Source: Peribacillus simplex (GTDB taxonomy: Bacteria; Bacillota; Bacilli; Bacillales; DSM-1321). From it: 64,000 bases of DNA. Shown here one piece after another: positions 32,067-41,271 of this stretch. The position numbers and the translations under genes were made by a program. Below the pieces are notes generated by a model, which saw nothing but the letters and a program-made list of their open reading frames with translations, made no database searches and had not been told where the DNA came from. Position 1 is the first letter of the stretch. Each line of letters opens with the position of its first letter. The stretch is taken from the NCBI RefSeq assembly GCF_001542915.1, contig NZ_LNNH01000003.1, positions 89,767 to 153,766 of the forward strand, read 5' to 3'.

Positions 32067-32939
32067 TCATTTACGATCTGAAGAATAAGTCCAGCCGTCT
32101 TCCTGATAAATCTTGTCTTCCTTCATCAATTTGCCAAGAGCACGTTTGAACGCTCCCTTGCTTAAACCGAAGTGAAATTGAATATCATCCGGAGGCGTTT
32201 TGTCTCCATAAGGCATCGCTCCGCCACGATTCATTAAATACTTGAAAATGACATCGGCATCTTCACCCATCAAATCTTGTTTAAACGGAATGAGAGAGAC
32301 GTTCAGCGTACCATCTTCCTTACTGTCTATGACGCGGCCCTCCACTAATTCCCCAAGGCGAGGCTCCTCCTTGCGTTCACTTTCATGAATGAAGCAGCGA
32401 TAGCCTTCTTGTGATACAAAGAATGATCCGACCATGAGCAGCCGGTAGACATTCCCGCTCACGGTTGTATTACGGACTCCTTTTAAAGGAGCCTTCACGG
32501 CAATCTCCTGGATTACATCTTCGGTTGCAAGCTTACCGAATAACCGGTCATTGCGATCGGTCTTCAAGGATACATAAAGCCGATCGCCTACCTCCGGCCA
32601 CAAGCGGTCAATATTCGGAAGATCATCAAGAGATACAAGGATATCTTTGGAGAGTCCGATGTTCACAAACACCCCAAGCTTCCTTTTCACATTGACAACT
32701 TCCGCCCATCCATATCGATCGATTTGAATGTCGGGGATTTTCATAGTCGCCGTAAGCCTAGCTTGTTTATCATGATAGATGAATACCGTCACCGCATCAC
32801 CAATCTCAAGCTCCGTTCCTTCGTTCGTTTCATTATGATGAAGTAAGACATCTTCTGAACCATCCGTTAAAAACCAGCCGAAATCCGCCTTACGTTCCAC
32901 TTCTAACTCTACAGCCATGCCGGCCTGAATTTTTTGCAT
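32067..32939 (-). CDS. cvfB: CvfB/YitL S1-type RNA-binding protein
   Basis: A 290-residue cytoplasmic RNA-binding protein with tandem S1-like OB folds (about 1-65, 70-135, 150-215) and a C-terminal winged-helix domain (about 225-290, FGLSKGAFKRALGKLMKED). It includes a GVFVNIGLSKDILVSLDDLP S1 core and matches CvfB, linked to virulence regulation in staphylococci and called YitL in B. subtilis. AGGAGGAT precedes ATG 32939. Single gene; no related neighbour. Confidence 0.93.
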   Translation of the reverse strand: MQKIQAGMAVELEVERKADFGWFLTDGSEDVLLHHNETNEGTELEIGDAVTVFIYHDKQARLTATMKIPDIQIDRYGWAEVVNVKRKLGVFVNIGLSKDILVSLDDLPNIDRLWPEVGDRLYVSLKTDRNDRLFGKLATEDVIQEIAVKAPLKGVRNTTVSGNVYRLLMVGSFFVSQEGYRCFIHESERKEEPRLGELVEGRVIDSKEDGTLNVSLIPFKQDLMGEDADVIFKYLMNRGGAMPYGDKTPPDDIQFHFGLSKGAFKRALGKLMKEDKIYQEDGWTYSSDRK

Positions 32940-33058
32940 GTATTTGAATCCTCCTGTAACGTACCTTTACCTAAAATTATATCGCATTAATTATTTTTTC
33001 CAACATCATTGAATTTATCATCTTTTTGTTGTTATGTATACCCATTCCTGCTTTTTCT

Positions 33059-35926
33059 TTACTCATGGTCCCCTTCATTACAGGAATGCGGTATCAAGAT
33101 TTGCCCTTTTTTACGATTGCTTAACAACGTATGCATGATCACTTTCGATAATTGGCTCGGCTTGTAAGGTTTAACTAAGTAATCCTTGGCCCCCAAGGAA
33201 AGCCCTTTTTCCCTTTCATCAAGTGCGGTCGATATGAAAACGGGAATCTCCTTCAAGCCAGCGGATACTTTTAACTCCCTTAAAATGCCCCACCCATCCA
33301 TCTCTCCTTCTTCAAGAAGGATATCCAGCACAATGGCGTCAGGCGGTGATTTTTTCAGTTCCTGGAAGGCTTTTCTCCCACTATTGAAATAATTCACATG
33401 AAACCCGCTATCCATCAATTCATATTTCAATAGTTCCGCCAAATTAATATCGTCTTCGATTACCATGATTTCATAGCTCAGTTTTATCGATTGCCGATCA
33501 TGATTCGAGCTCGCTTCCTTTTGCGTAACCTTAGGGAAAGAAATGGTGAATGTGCTCCCTTTTCCGTATTGTGAAACCACCGTCACCTGACCTCCATGCG
33601 ATTTGATGATTTCATCAACGATTGCCAGTCCCAGTCCAGTGCCTCCAATTCTGCGGCGATCTGAATTATCGACCCGATAAAACTTCTGAAATAAATGGGG
33701 CAGTGATTCTTCGGGAATGCCAAGCCCTTCATCCTCGATATCAATGGAAAGCATTTCCTTGCTGCTATAAACCCGTACCAATATCCTGCCGCCATCAGGA
33801 GAATATTTGATTGAATTACTTAGAAGATTGGTAAAGGCCTGTTCGATCTTTATCCGATCTCCCAAAATCATCACGTCAGTCGTTTCCACTTGAAGCTGAA
33901 TATCATGGTGTGCTGTATTTATTTCCAAGTGTTCGATGACCTTCTGGAGCAATGGAAGGACCTCCACATATTTTTTTTCATAAACCTGTTTGCCCGACTC
34001 CATTTTTTGAACATCCAGAAAATCATTGATAAGTGCTGTCAGCCGTTTCGCTTCATTGTAGATCGTCTGCAGATATTTTGTCTGCCTTTCCGGCTTCAAT
34101 GGTTTATTTAGCATCAATTCGGTAAAACCAAGGACGCTTGCAAGCGGAGTCCTTAATTCATGGCTGACCGTACTGACGAATTCGGATTTCATTTGATCCA
34201 CTTCATATTCCTTCGTTATATCCCGATAAACCAAGATAGTCCCAAAACCCTCTTCACGATAGCGCAAAGCTTCGAAATAAACCTTTATGACCTGATTCGT
34301 TTCTTTCTTTTTAAAAGTGAAGCTGCGTTGTTCATGATTGGCTTCTTCAAGATGCTGAATCGCTTCCTCCAACGAGCGGGAAAATCTATCCCCCTCCATT
34401 TGTTCAGATAACTCAGCACTCCACTTCTCCCATGGCAAGTCAATGATTTGATCAGGGGTTGAACCGGTTTTAAAAATATCGCAGAAGGGCTGATTGACCT
34501 GCACAACCTTTCCATCCTGATCAATCAACTGGATGCCTTCCTTTATCGTGTTCAAAATATCTTGATTTAATTTTCGATTACCTTCGGTTTGCTCGTATAG
34601 CTTGATTTTGTCAAGAGACGTGGCGATTTGCTTGGCCAGTGTTTCGCATTCTTCCACTTCCTGATCCTTAAATGGCGTTCCATATCTGCTGTAAACCATG
34701 ATGGCGTCTACTTCTTGAAACGTGGATAAAACGGGAAGATATAAATCATAACTGTAATTCGTATTTTCGTGATACCCTTTCTCCGCGTCCAATTGTTCTC
34801 TTTTTATCGTGAAGGGTTTCTTTTCTTCTAGCAAACGATAATTCAAACCACTGTGGATGTTATTGCGGAATTGCTTCACGCCATTATCCGAAATTCCAAA
34901 TGAAGAAGATGCATCTTCATGAACTAAAGCAATCATGCCGCGATCAGCCGAAATGATCTTACTCATATTAAAGACAATGCTCTTCAATACTTCGTTTTTA
35001 TCCAATGTGGAGGATATCCCGTTGATCAATTCATTTCTCCTTGTAAGCTTCTGTTCATTATCCCTTATGATCCCAAGTGTCACTTGCAGTTCATTTTGCT
35101 GGGCCTGCAGTTCATCCTGCTGTGCCAGCAGCTCTTCATTATGCGCCATCAATTCCTGCTCTTTTTCCTGAACGCTGGATAACATTTTCTTGAAGGCGAT
35201 CGACAAAGTCCCAAGCTCATCCCTGCGATTTTCATTGACCGAAAGGACAGCCTCCCGACCAGCAGCAATCTCATTGGCTGCCATTGAGAAATCGGCAAGT
35301 GGCTTACCGATATTCTTGATAATCGATCTGACTATGAACAGGAAGATGAATAAGAAAATAAGAACGAATCCGACAAATACGCCTTGAAGGATGGACTGTT
35401 CTTTTGTAAGATCCTTCACGTTTTCATCACGTTTCTCCGTCAGCGTGCCTAAATATGATTTTATCAGGCTGCGAAAATCCGAAACTTGCGCCATGATTTG
35501 TGTACCACCGTTGTTTTCGGGGGAATCCAATAAGGACGGGAGAGCTTCGCTAAAATAATAACTGGTAAAATTGTCAAGCTTATCGGTCATGACCCTATCT
35601 TCCTTGGAATGAGCAATTGCCTTAAACTGTTCAATATTTTCCCGAATCGAAATTTCCTCTTGGGTGGATTGTTCCTTTAACCCATCTTTATCAAGTGAAT
35701 TATAGGCTGTCAAATTTAAAAAGACCGTATGATATTGGTCGAGTATCTCTTCAATTACTAATTGTTTTCCGACAATGCTTTGCCGGTGCTGGATATATTC
35801 AGCGTGCAAAGACTGCAAATGGAAAAATAATATGCCTGTCCCGGCAATGAATAGGATGATGCATCCCGTCATCAATGACACGACCTGCCTTGACAGACTT
35901 TTAGAAATGTATGGATTCAGCTTCAT
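33059..35926 (-). CDS. hybrid sensor histidine kinase with C-terminal receiver
   Basis: A 955-residue membrane kinase. Two membrane helices (about 14-36 and 180-200) flank an extracellular helical sensor; then HAMP (about 200-255), a Glu/Gln-rich coiled coil (about 255-300), GAF (about 310-460), PAS (about 470-590), HisKA (SHELRTPLASVLGF) and HATPase_c (EDEGLGIPEE, GGTGLGLAIV). A receiver domain ends it (DDINL, VLDILLEEG, KPYKP). Its ATG overlaps the end of the upstream receiver gene by 26 bp. Together with the Hpt-GGDEF protein upstream it can form a multistep phosphorelay. Signal unknown. Confidence 0.93.
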   Translation of the reverse strand: MKLNPYISKSLSRQVVSLMTGCIILFIAGTGILFFHLQSLHAEYIQHRQSIVGKQLVIEEILDQYHTVFLNLTAYNSLDKDGLKEQSTQEEISIRENIEQFKAIAHSKEDRVMTDKLDNFTSYYFSEALPSLLDSPENNGGTQIMAQVSDFRSLIKSYLGTLTEKRDENVKDLTKEQSILQGVFVGFVLIFLFIFLFIVRSIIKNIGKPLADFSMAANEIAAGREAVLSVNENRRDELGTLSIAFKKMLSSVQEKEQELMAHNEELLAQQDELQAQQNELQVTLGIIRDNEQKLTRRNELINGISSTLDKNEVLKSIVFNMSKIISADRGMIALVHEDASSSFGISDNGVKQFRNNIHSGLNYRLLEEKKPFTIKREQLDAEKGYHENTNYSYDLYLPVLSTFQEVDAIMVYSRYGTPFKDQEVEECETLAKQIATSLDKIKLYEQTEGNRKLNQDILNTIKEGIQLIDQDGKVVQVNQPFCDIFKTGSTPDQIIDLPWEKWSAELSEQMEGDRFSRSLEEAIQHLEEANHEQRSFTFKKKETNQVIKVYFEALRYREEGFGTILVYRDITKEYEVDQMKSEFVSTVSHELRTPLASVLGFTELMLNKPLKPERQTKYLQTIYNEAKRLTALINDFLDVQKMESGKQVYEKKYVEVLPLLQKVIEHLEINTAHHDIQLQVETTDVMILGDRIKIEQAFTNLLSNSIKYSPDGGRILVRVYSSKEMLSIDIEDEGLGIPEESLPHLFQKFYRVDNSDRRRIGGTGLGLAIVDEIIKSHGGQVTVVSQYGKGSTFTISFPKVTQKEASSNHDRQSIKLSYEIMVIEDDINLAELLKYELMDSGFHVNYFNSGRKAFQELKKSPPDAIVLDILLEEGEMDGWGILRELKVSAGLKEIPVFISTALDEREKGLSLGAKDYLVKPYKPSQLSKVIMHTLLSNRKKGQILIPHSCNEGDHE

Positions 35927-36287
35927 GCAGAATGACCTCTATCTTTTCGATTAGCTTTAAGGGACTGAATGGTTTGGCCATGAAATAGTCCGCACCTGCT
36001 TCCAATATTCGTTCTTGCTCAAATTGCTGGCTTTTGGCAGATAACATGAGGATTTTTCCTTGTGCTTGTATTTCGGAAGACTGGATTTTTTCAATGATCT
36101 CCAAACCAGTATACCCTGGCATCATATAATCAAGAATAATCAGGTCATATGTCCGGTGCTTGAGAAGCTGCACGGCCTCCATCCCATCTGCCGCTTCGTC
36201 AACCACATAATCTTCATCCTCCAGTGTGTCCACTACCAGCATTCGTAACACTTCTTCATCTTCCGCTAATAAAATTCTTTTCATCAT
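35901..36287 (-). CDS. single-domain response regulator (receiver only)
   Basis: A 128-residue CheY-like receiver with acidic pocket AEDEE, phospho-acceptor Asp in LIILDYMMPG (about 54) and Lys in AKPFSP. It has no output domain, so it likely passes phosphate on or acts by protein contact. ATG 36287 follows AAGGAGATTGA. Its end overlaps the downstream hybrid kinase start, and 85 bp separates it from the upstream Hpt-REC-GGDEF-REC gene; all three read leftward as an operon. Confidence 0.93.
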   Translation of the reverse strand: MMKRILLAEDEEVLRMLVVDTLEDEDYVVDEAADGMEAVQLLKHRTYDLIILDYMMPGYTGLEIIEKIQSSEIQAQGKILMLSAKSQQFEQERILEAGADYFMAKPFSPLKLIEKIEVILHEAESIHF

Positions 36288-36372
36288 TCAATCTCCTTAA
36301 GGGTGGTTTACGTTTAACATCGTCAAGCATGAACGATCCATACTTTGGCGCCTTTCTATCATCTCATTGTTG

Positions 36373-37995
36373 TTAGATGAGCTTTGTCAACAGGCGCTCT
36401 ATCCTCGACTTCAGGTCAGTAATGCTAAAGGGTTTGGTTACATAATCGTCGGCCCCCAATGTCAACGCTTTGGCAATATCATCCGTACTTTTTCTTCCCG
36501 TCAGCATCAATACGGTATAAAAATCCGCATTGCTTCCCTGTTTCACTTTCTGCAGCACTTCAATTCCATCCATGATCGGCATTACACCGTCAAGAATTAA
36601 AAAATGCCCCACGTCTTCCTTGGCTCGATCGGAATTCAAGAATGAAGGGCCGTCTTCATAAACGGCAATATCCAAATCGAAGTACGGTACCTGCAGCGAA
36701 CGCAATGCTTTGGTCAAGATGGTCCGGATAATGATGTCATCATCGATTACGGACACATTAAGAAATTTTTTGTTAAACCGGGTTTGCTGTATACTTTCAA
36801 CCTTTGCACGCCCTGTTCGTTTCGCTTCATATAAAGAAGTGTCCGCTTCCTCAAGTGCTTCCTTTGGTGTAACCTGCTCATTTTCAACCGTAAATGCTCC
36901 TGCAGAAAATGTAACCGAAAAAGGCTGCCCCTCGTGGGTGAATTCCTTTGCGGAAAAGTCCTTGATTAACCTTGTTAGCTTATTCTTGGCTTGTACATTT
37001 GAAGTATCAGGAAAAATAAGGACGAATTCTTCCCCTCCATAGCGGCAGATCAAATCCGAGCTCCTGATCTTGCTTTTTATGAATTGGGCGAACTCTGCCA
37101 GTACGAAATCCCCGACCGCATGCCCATACCGATCATTCACTCGTTTAAAGTGATCTATATCAATGATGCTGATCGTAAAAGGCTGTCCTGACCGCTTATA
37201 GTCATTGAAATAGCGCGGCAGCGTGTCTTCAAGGAATCTTCGGTTATATACCTGCGTCAACTCATCGATCAGGACCGACTGATCAAAAATCCTCTTCCTC
37301 TGCAGATGTCTTTCCATCTTGACGATAAACTCATCTATATCGATCGGCTTGCCGATGAAATCATCCGCTCCCATCTTGAATGCTTTGATTCTGGTTGGCT
37401 TATCGTTCTGGATGCTGATCATGATTTTTGGAATGAAATATTTCTCATTATGCAAATGAATGTCCTGGAGGATTTGGAACCCATCCTTTGCAGGCAGTTG
37501 AATATCAAGTATTAGGCAATCTGGCTGCATTTCAAAATATTGATTGGTCGCCTTGACGGGATCGGCATTCGTGATCACCATCCATCCCTGTTCCTCCAGA
37601 AGATCCTTCAATAAAATGAGCATGGAAATATCATCGTCAATGATCTGGATGAGCGGGGCCTGGGAATCACGTACCGATTTTCCCTTTACTTCAATTTCAT
37701 CAAAATGCTCATATTCGTATGTATGTTCAATAAGCTCGAAAAGGAAATTCCTAAGTTCGGTTGGAATCCATACTCGGCCACTTTCTTCATCCGTGGCTTC
37801 TAATAGCTGTTCCGTAATTGCCATAAGTCCACATAATTGCAGCGTTCCCGCGGTCCCTTTGATGGAATGCAAGAAACGGAATACTTCATCCTCCGGGATC
37901 GTTTGAACATCTTCAAGCTCCAGCCAATCTGAAAGTTGGTTTTTTATATTTCCAAATAAGCTATTTTTGTATTTGTCCATATTTACAAGTTTCAC
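36373..37995 (-). CDS. Hpt-REC-GGDEF-REC multidomain signalling protein
   Basis: A 540-residue cytoplasmic protein with an unusual order: N-terminal Hpt (phospho-His in FLHSIKGTAGTLQL, about 48), receiver 1 (about 115-235, Asp in CLILDIQLPAKDG), GGDEF (about 245-410) with the active-site CRYGGEEF, and receiver 2 (about 415-540, FLILDGVMPIMDG). The intact GGEEF suggests diguanylate cyclase activity, making c-di-GMP under phosphorelay control. It is first in an operon with a lone receiver and a hybrid kinase. GTG 37995 or ATG 37980 is the start; neither has a strong ribosome binding site. Confidence 0.92.
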   Translation of the reverse strand: MKLVNMDKYKNSLFGNIKNQLSDWLELEDVQTIPEDEVFRFLHSIKGTAGTLQLCGLMAITEQLLEATDEESGRVWIPTELRNFLFELIEHTYEYEHFDEIEVKGKSVRDSQAPLIQIIDDDISMLILLKDLLEEQGWMVITNADPVKATNQYFEMQPDCLILDIQLPAKDGFQILQDIHLHNEKYFIPKIMISIQNDKPTRIKAFKMGADDFIGKPIDIDEFIVKMERHLQRKRIFDQSVLIDELTQVYNRRFLEDTLPRYFNDYKRSGQPFTISIIDIDHFKRVNDRYGHAVGDFVLAEFAQFIKSKIRSSDLICRYGGEEFVLIFPDTSNVQAKNKLTRLIKDFSAKEFTHEGQPFSVTFSAGAFTVENEQVTPKEALEEADTSLYEAKRTGRAKVESIQQTRFNKKFLNVSVIDDDIIIRTILTKALRSLQVPYFDLDIAVYEDGPSFLNSDRAKEDVGHFLILDGVMPIMDGIEVLQKVKQGSNADFYTVLMLTGRKSTDDIAKALTLGADDYVTKPFSITDLKSRIERLLTKLI

Positions 37996-38210
37996 TTCTA
38001 ATCACTTGACCCTTTCTTCAAATGCAAATAAGCCTTTTAGACCAGTAATCGTTTGTCATTCAACGTCATTTAGGTCTAAAGTATATACTTTCAGGAATAT
38101 TTTACATCATAAAAGTTTGTCTATAAATAGATTATCGCCATCTTGCAAAATTTATTTAAAATATTTCATGAAAATTCCTTATTTACTTGTCTTGCGAGGT
38201 ATTTCCCCTT

Positions 38211-38239
38211 TTCAAAAATAGGGATTTCGATGATATAAT
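38211..38239 (+). promoter_or_regulatory. putative sigma-A promoter of alaX-like gene
   Basis: TTCAAA (38211-38216), 17-base spacer, TATAAT (38234-38239). Because it lies only 8 bp before an ATG at 38247, it argues that translation begins at the later ATG 38274. Confidence 0.5.
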
Positions 38240-38273
38240 TTAAATAATGACAGAAAGGAATAGGGAAACAGTC

Positions 38274-39461
38274 ATGACAAAAAAATTGTATTACACATCC
38301 CCCAAGACCGCTCAATGGGATTCCGAGATCCTGGGGTGCTTCAAGGAGAATGACCATTACTATATCACACTTAATGAAACAGCCTTCTTTCCAGAAGGAG
38401 GCGGCCAACCTTCGGATACAGGAACCATCGATGGCCTCCCCGTTCTTGACGTAATGAAAGGCACTGATGGAAGCATTCTTCATAAGCTTGAGAGAAAGCC
38501 AAATTCAAGGACTGTACACTGTGAACTGGATTGGTCCCGCCGCTTCGACCACATGCAATCACATAGCGGCCAGCATCTCCTATCAGCTGTCTGCCGGGAA
38601 CTTTACGATGCGAATACAGTCAGCTTCCATCTTGGCAAAGAGTATTTGACCATCGATATAACCGAAGCCAATTGGACTGAAATACATACGGCGGCAGCTG
38701 AAAAAAAGGTGAATCAATATATCTTCGATAATCGCAAACTGCACACATATTACGTCACCAAGGAGCAATTACAGACACTTGCTGTCGTAAAGATGCCTAA
38801 GGTTTCCGAGAATATCCGCATTGTCGAAATCGAAGGGATAGAGTATAACCCGTGTGGCGGAACCCACGTTGAACGAACTGGGGAAATTGGTTTGATAAAA
38901 ATCCTCAAAACCGAGAAGCAGAAGGACCATACCCGCCTCTATTTCAAATGCGGCTCCAGGGCATTGAAAGATTACTCCGAAGGGCTAGGCACCCTCTCGG
39001 CCCTATCAAATAAATTCAATACCGGACGCACTGAAATCTTCAATCGAGTCGAAAAAATGGACAATGACTACAAACAGCTGCTTTCGGAAAATGAAAACCT
39101 AAAGCTTGAAAATGCAAAATTCCTGGCTGACTCCTTGCTTACAGGAAATCAGGAAGGGTTCATCCATCATTTATTCGAAGAAAGCTCACTGAAAGAATTG
39201 CAATATTTAGCAGCTACGATAATAAAAAAAGAAAAAGTGCTTGTATTATTAGCTTCCAAGAAGGATCAAAAAATGATTCTATCCAACAGCGGACCGCTGC
39301 CCATACATTGCGGACAATATTTCAAAGCCGAGCTTAATCTCTTTAACGGGAAAGGCGGCGGAAGTGAACAGACCGCCCAAGCAGGGTTTAGCTCACTAAA
39401 TGATCTGCATGCCTTTTATCAGTTCACTATCGAAAAATGGAGTCCTAATTCCGCCGAATAA
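38274..39461 (+). CDS. AlaX-type alanyl-tRNA editing protein with DHHA1 domain
   Basis: A 395-residue stand-alone relative of the alanyl-tRNA synthetase editing part, expected to hydrolyse mischarged seryl- or glycyl-tRNA(Ala). The N-terminal part starts LYYTSPKTAQWDSEI and has FFPEGGGQPSDTG. The zinc/editing motifs HSGQHLLS and CGGTHV are intact. A coiled-coil stretch (about 250-300) leads to a C-terminal DHHA1-like domain (GKGGGSEQTAQAGF). It lacks the aminoacylation domain. ATG 38274 is preferred over 38247 because the latter sits too near the promoter. Confidence 0.92.
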   Translation: MTKKLYYTSPKTAQWDSEILGCFKENDHYYITLNETAFFPEGGGQPSDTGTIDGLPVLDVMKGTDGSILHKLERKPNSRTVHCELDWSRRFDHMQSHSGQHLLSAVCRELYDANTVSFHLGKEYLTIDITEANWTEIHTAAAEKKVNQYIFDNRKLHTYYVTKEQLQTLAVVKMPKVSENIRIVEIEGIEYNPCGGTHVERTGEIGLIKILKTEKQKDHTRLYFKCGSRALKDYSEGLGTLSALSNKFNTGRTEIFNRVEKMDNDYKQLLSENENLKLENAKFLADSLLTGNQEGFIHHLFEESSLKELQYLAATIIKKEKVLVLLASKKDQKMILSNSGPLPIHCGQYFKAELNLFNGKGGGSEQTAQAGFSSLNDLHAFYQFTIEKWSPNSAE

Positions 39462-39891
39462 ACAAACCCAAAAGGAACAATCGCCTAAAATCATCCAATG
39501 TGGATGGAAATGGTTAGGAATGCTCGTCCAAGCGTAACCAGTTAGGCGCAAAGCGAGGGCACGGATAAACGCATAATCAAGAAAAAAAGAAGTTGAATAC
39601 CTACTGGATGTAGATAATCAACTTCTTTTTTTCATTATATGTTAATAAGGATTCCTGTTAATTATTCAGTGGGACACTTTTTCAGTAACCTCCGGGATGC
39701 TCAGTGCAGTGCCCACAGTGGAAAACAACGGTCTTCGTACAATATTCTAAAATATGGGCAAGCAGGAGTCCATCTTCGTTTTCAAGCAAACCGGAATGGA
39801 ATAGGTAAATATTTATCTTAAAAACCTGAAAACAAACTGCAATTCACCGAAAGTTCCTCCAGTTTGAGAGGGCCACCCGCCCTCTTTCCCT
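39462..39891. other. intergenic region with terminator
   Basis: Contains a stem at about 39583-39632 (GAAGTTGA / TCAACTTC followed by TTTTTTT), suitable for the upstream alaX-like unit. The rest shows no supported ORF, with only mixed weak repeats. Confidence 0.5.
39583..39632 (+). terminator. terminator downstream of alaX-like gene
   Basis: GAAGTTGA (39589-39596) pairs with TCAACTTC (39618-39625), followed by seven T residues. A smaller inner pair (CTAC / GTAG) lies in the loop. Confidence 0.7.
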
Positions 39892-40305
39892 TTATTCTTC
39901 TATCTTCAATTTCTGAATGCCGTGCTCTTCAATATGAAGGTGATACTTTTCTTCAAGCTCCATGATCCGTTTCATCGCTTCTTCTTGATTGTAATCATGT
40001 TTTTCCGATTCAGCGATAAACTCCTTTCTAGCCATATGATAGGCAAGCTTATCCTGGAAGACTCCTTCTTCATATTCGTCTATCACTTTATGGAGCTGAT
40101 CCTCCAATTCCCTGCTTATATCGTATAGTTCATACTCCGGTTCAAATTGAACCCCTTCGATGCCGAAATCTTTGGCATGGGAATTGATATACTGCTCCAG
40201 TTCACCGAACTCTTTATTATTTTCCGTATCGGAAGCAACCCAATATCCGTATTGAACCATTTTGAATAAGGTTTCATATTGTTTTTTCGTGAAATTGATC
40301 TTCAT
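39892..40305 (-). CDS. hypothetical acidic protein, 137 aa
   Basis: A 137-residue charged, helical protein without signal peptide or membrane helix. The N-terminus MKINFTKKQYETLFKMVQYG and the Glu-rich C-terminus (MELEEKYHLHIEEHG) suggest a soluble protein. I do not recognise a family. ATG 40305 is selected because AAGGAGT lies eight bases upstream; 45 bases of in-frame sequence before it have no ribosome binding site. The gene next on its left is alaX-like, convergent; the gene to its right is a small hypothetical on the same strand. Confidence 0.75.
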   Translation of the reverse strand: MKINFTKKQYETLFKMVQYGYWVASDTENNKEFGELEQYINSHAKDFGIEGVQFEPEYELYDISRELEDQLHKVIDEYEEGVFQDKLAYHMARKEFIAESEKHDYNQEEAMKRIMELEEKYHLHIEEHGIQKLKIEE

Positions 40306-40344
40306 TGGCCTAAACTCCTTTATATCGATACTAAAAAGAATAAA

Positions 40345-40371
40345 CCGCATTGGAACAAAAGTCCAATGCGG
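40345..40371 (-). terminator. terminator of the 63-aa hypothetical gene
   Basis: CCGCATTGGA and TCCAATGCGG pair with a 7-base loop, followed on the minus strand by TTTATTCTTTTT. Confidence 0.8.
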
Positions 40372-40378
40372 CTCACCC

Positions 40379-40570
40379 TTACTCCGATATTTCCGTTACG
40401 GAAAAATAAGCTGCCTTTTCCGTATCCACGACATAATGGCAATCGCCCTTAACTAAATTATAATAACGGTGCTTTTGGATATTTGAAATCATTTGAGTTG
40501 AATCGTCACCCTCAACCTCATGCTCTAATTCTTTACCTCCTGGAAAATAAAAACCAACTTTCAATGTCAT
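40379..40570 (-). CDS. hypothetical protein, 63 aa
   Basis: A 63-residue soluble protein (MTLKVGFYFPGGKELEHEVEG start) with alternating hydrophobic residues suggestive of beta structure. ATG 40570 follows GGAAGGATG; further upstream in-frame codons lack a ribosome binding site. A terminator follows immediately after. Family not recognised; likely monocistronic. Confidence 0.65.
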   Translation of the reverse strand: MTLKVGFYFPGGKELEHEVEGDDSTQMISNIQKHRYYNLVKGDCHYVVDTEKAAYFSVTEISE

Positions 40571-40711
40571 CTTCTCATCCTTCCCTTCATCTCGTTGAAT
40601 TGCTCTTTTATTTCTTATCCCTTCTAAGGTAGTTATAAACATAAATTAAATGCTTATTCACCTTTACCATGATATTCTAGGTAAAAACAATGAAATCAAA
40701 GGGGACTTTTC

Positions 40712-41233
40712 ATGAAAATAAGAAAAGCGACGGAGAAAGATGTAAAGGGTATAGCCCATGTGCATATAAGCAGTTGGCAATCTACTTATGCAGGAATCCT
40801 GCCACATCACTATCTAGCTTCATTGAATATCGAAACCAGGATGAAAAATTGGCAAAGGAATTTAAAAATGCTCCATAATGCCACATTTGTAGCGGAAAAT
40901 TCCAACGGGGAAATCATCGGTTTCGCTTCAGGCGGGCCTGAACAAACAAAAGACCCGCATATTCAAGGTGAAGTATATGCCATCTACTTCTTGAAAACCT
41001 ATCAACGAAGGGGACTGGGCAGGCAAATGGTAAAATCCATCATCGATGAACTTATGAAAATGGGCCATAAGAATTTAATCATCTGGGCATTGAAGGATAA
41101 TCCTTCATGCGGTTTTTACGAAGCGCTAGGCGGTCACATCATTGCTGAAAAAACGGTTAAAATGGCCGGAATCGAGCTAATCGAAGTAGGATATGGATGG
41201 GATGATATCCAGGATATCCTTGTTCATTTGTAA
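40712..41233 (+). CDS. GNAT-family N-acetyltransferase
   Basis: A 173-residue acetyltransferase. It begins with MKIRKATEKDVKGIAHVHISSW, typical of GNAT enzymes, and the acetyl-CoA site is QRRGLGRQMVKSI (about 94-106). The late motif NPSCGFYEALGG also fits. Acceptor (amine, peptide or small molecule) is unknown. AAGGGGAC precedes ATG 40712. Single gene, convergent with the helD gene downstream. Confidence 0.9.
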   Translation: MKIRKATEKDVKGIAHVHISSWQSTYAGILPHHYLASLNIETRMKNWQRNLKMLHNATFVAENSNGEIIGFASGGPEQTKDPHIQGEVYAIYFLKTYQRRGLGRQMVKSIIDELMKMGHKNLIIWALKDNPSCGFYEALGGHIIAEKTVKMAGIELIEVGYGWDDIQDILVHL

Positions 41234-41271
41234 AACTTCCCGGAGGCTGGGCATCCTCCAGCCAGGCCATC

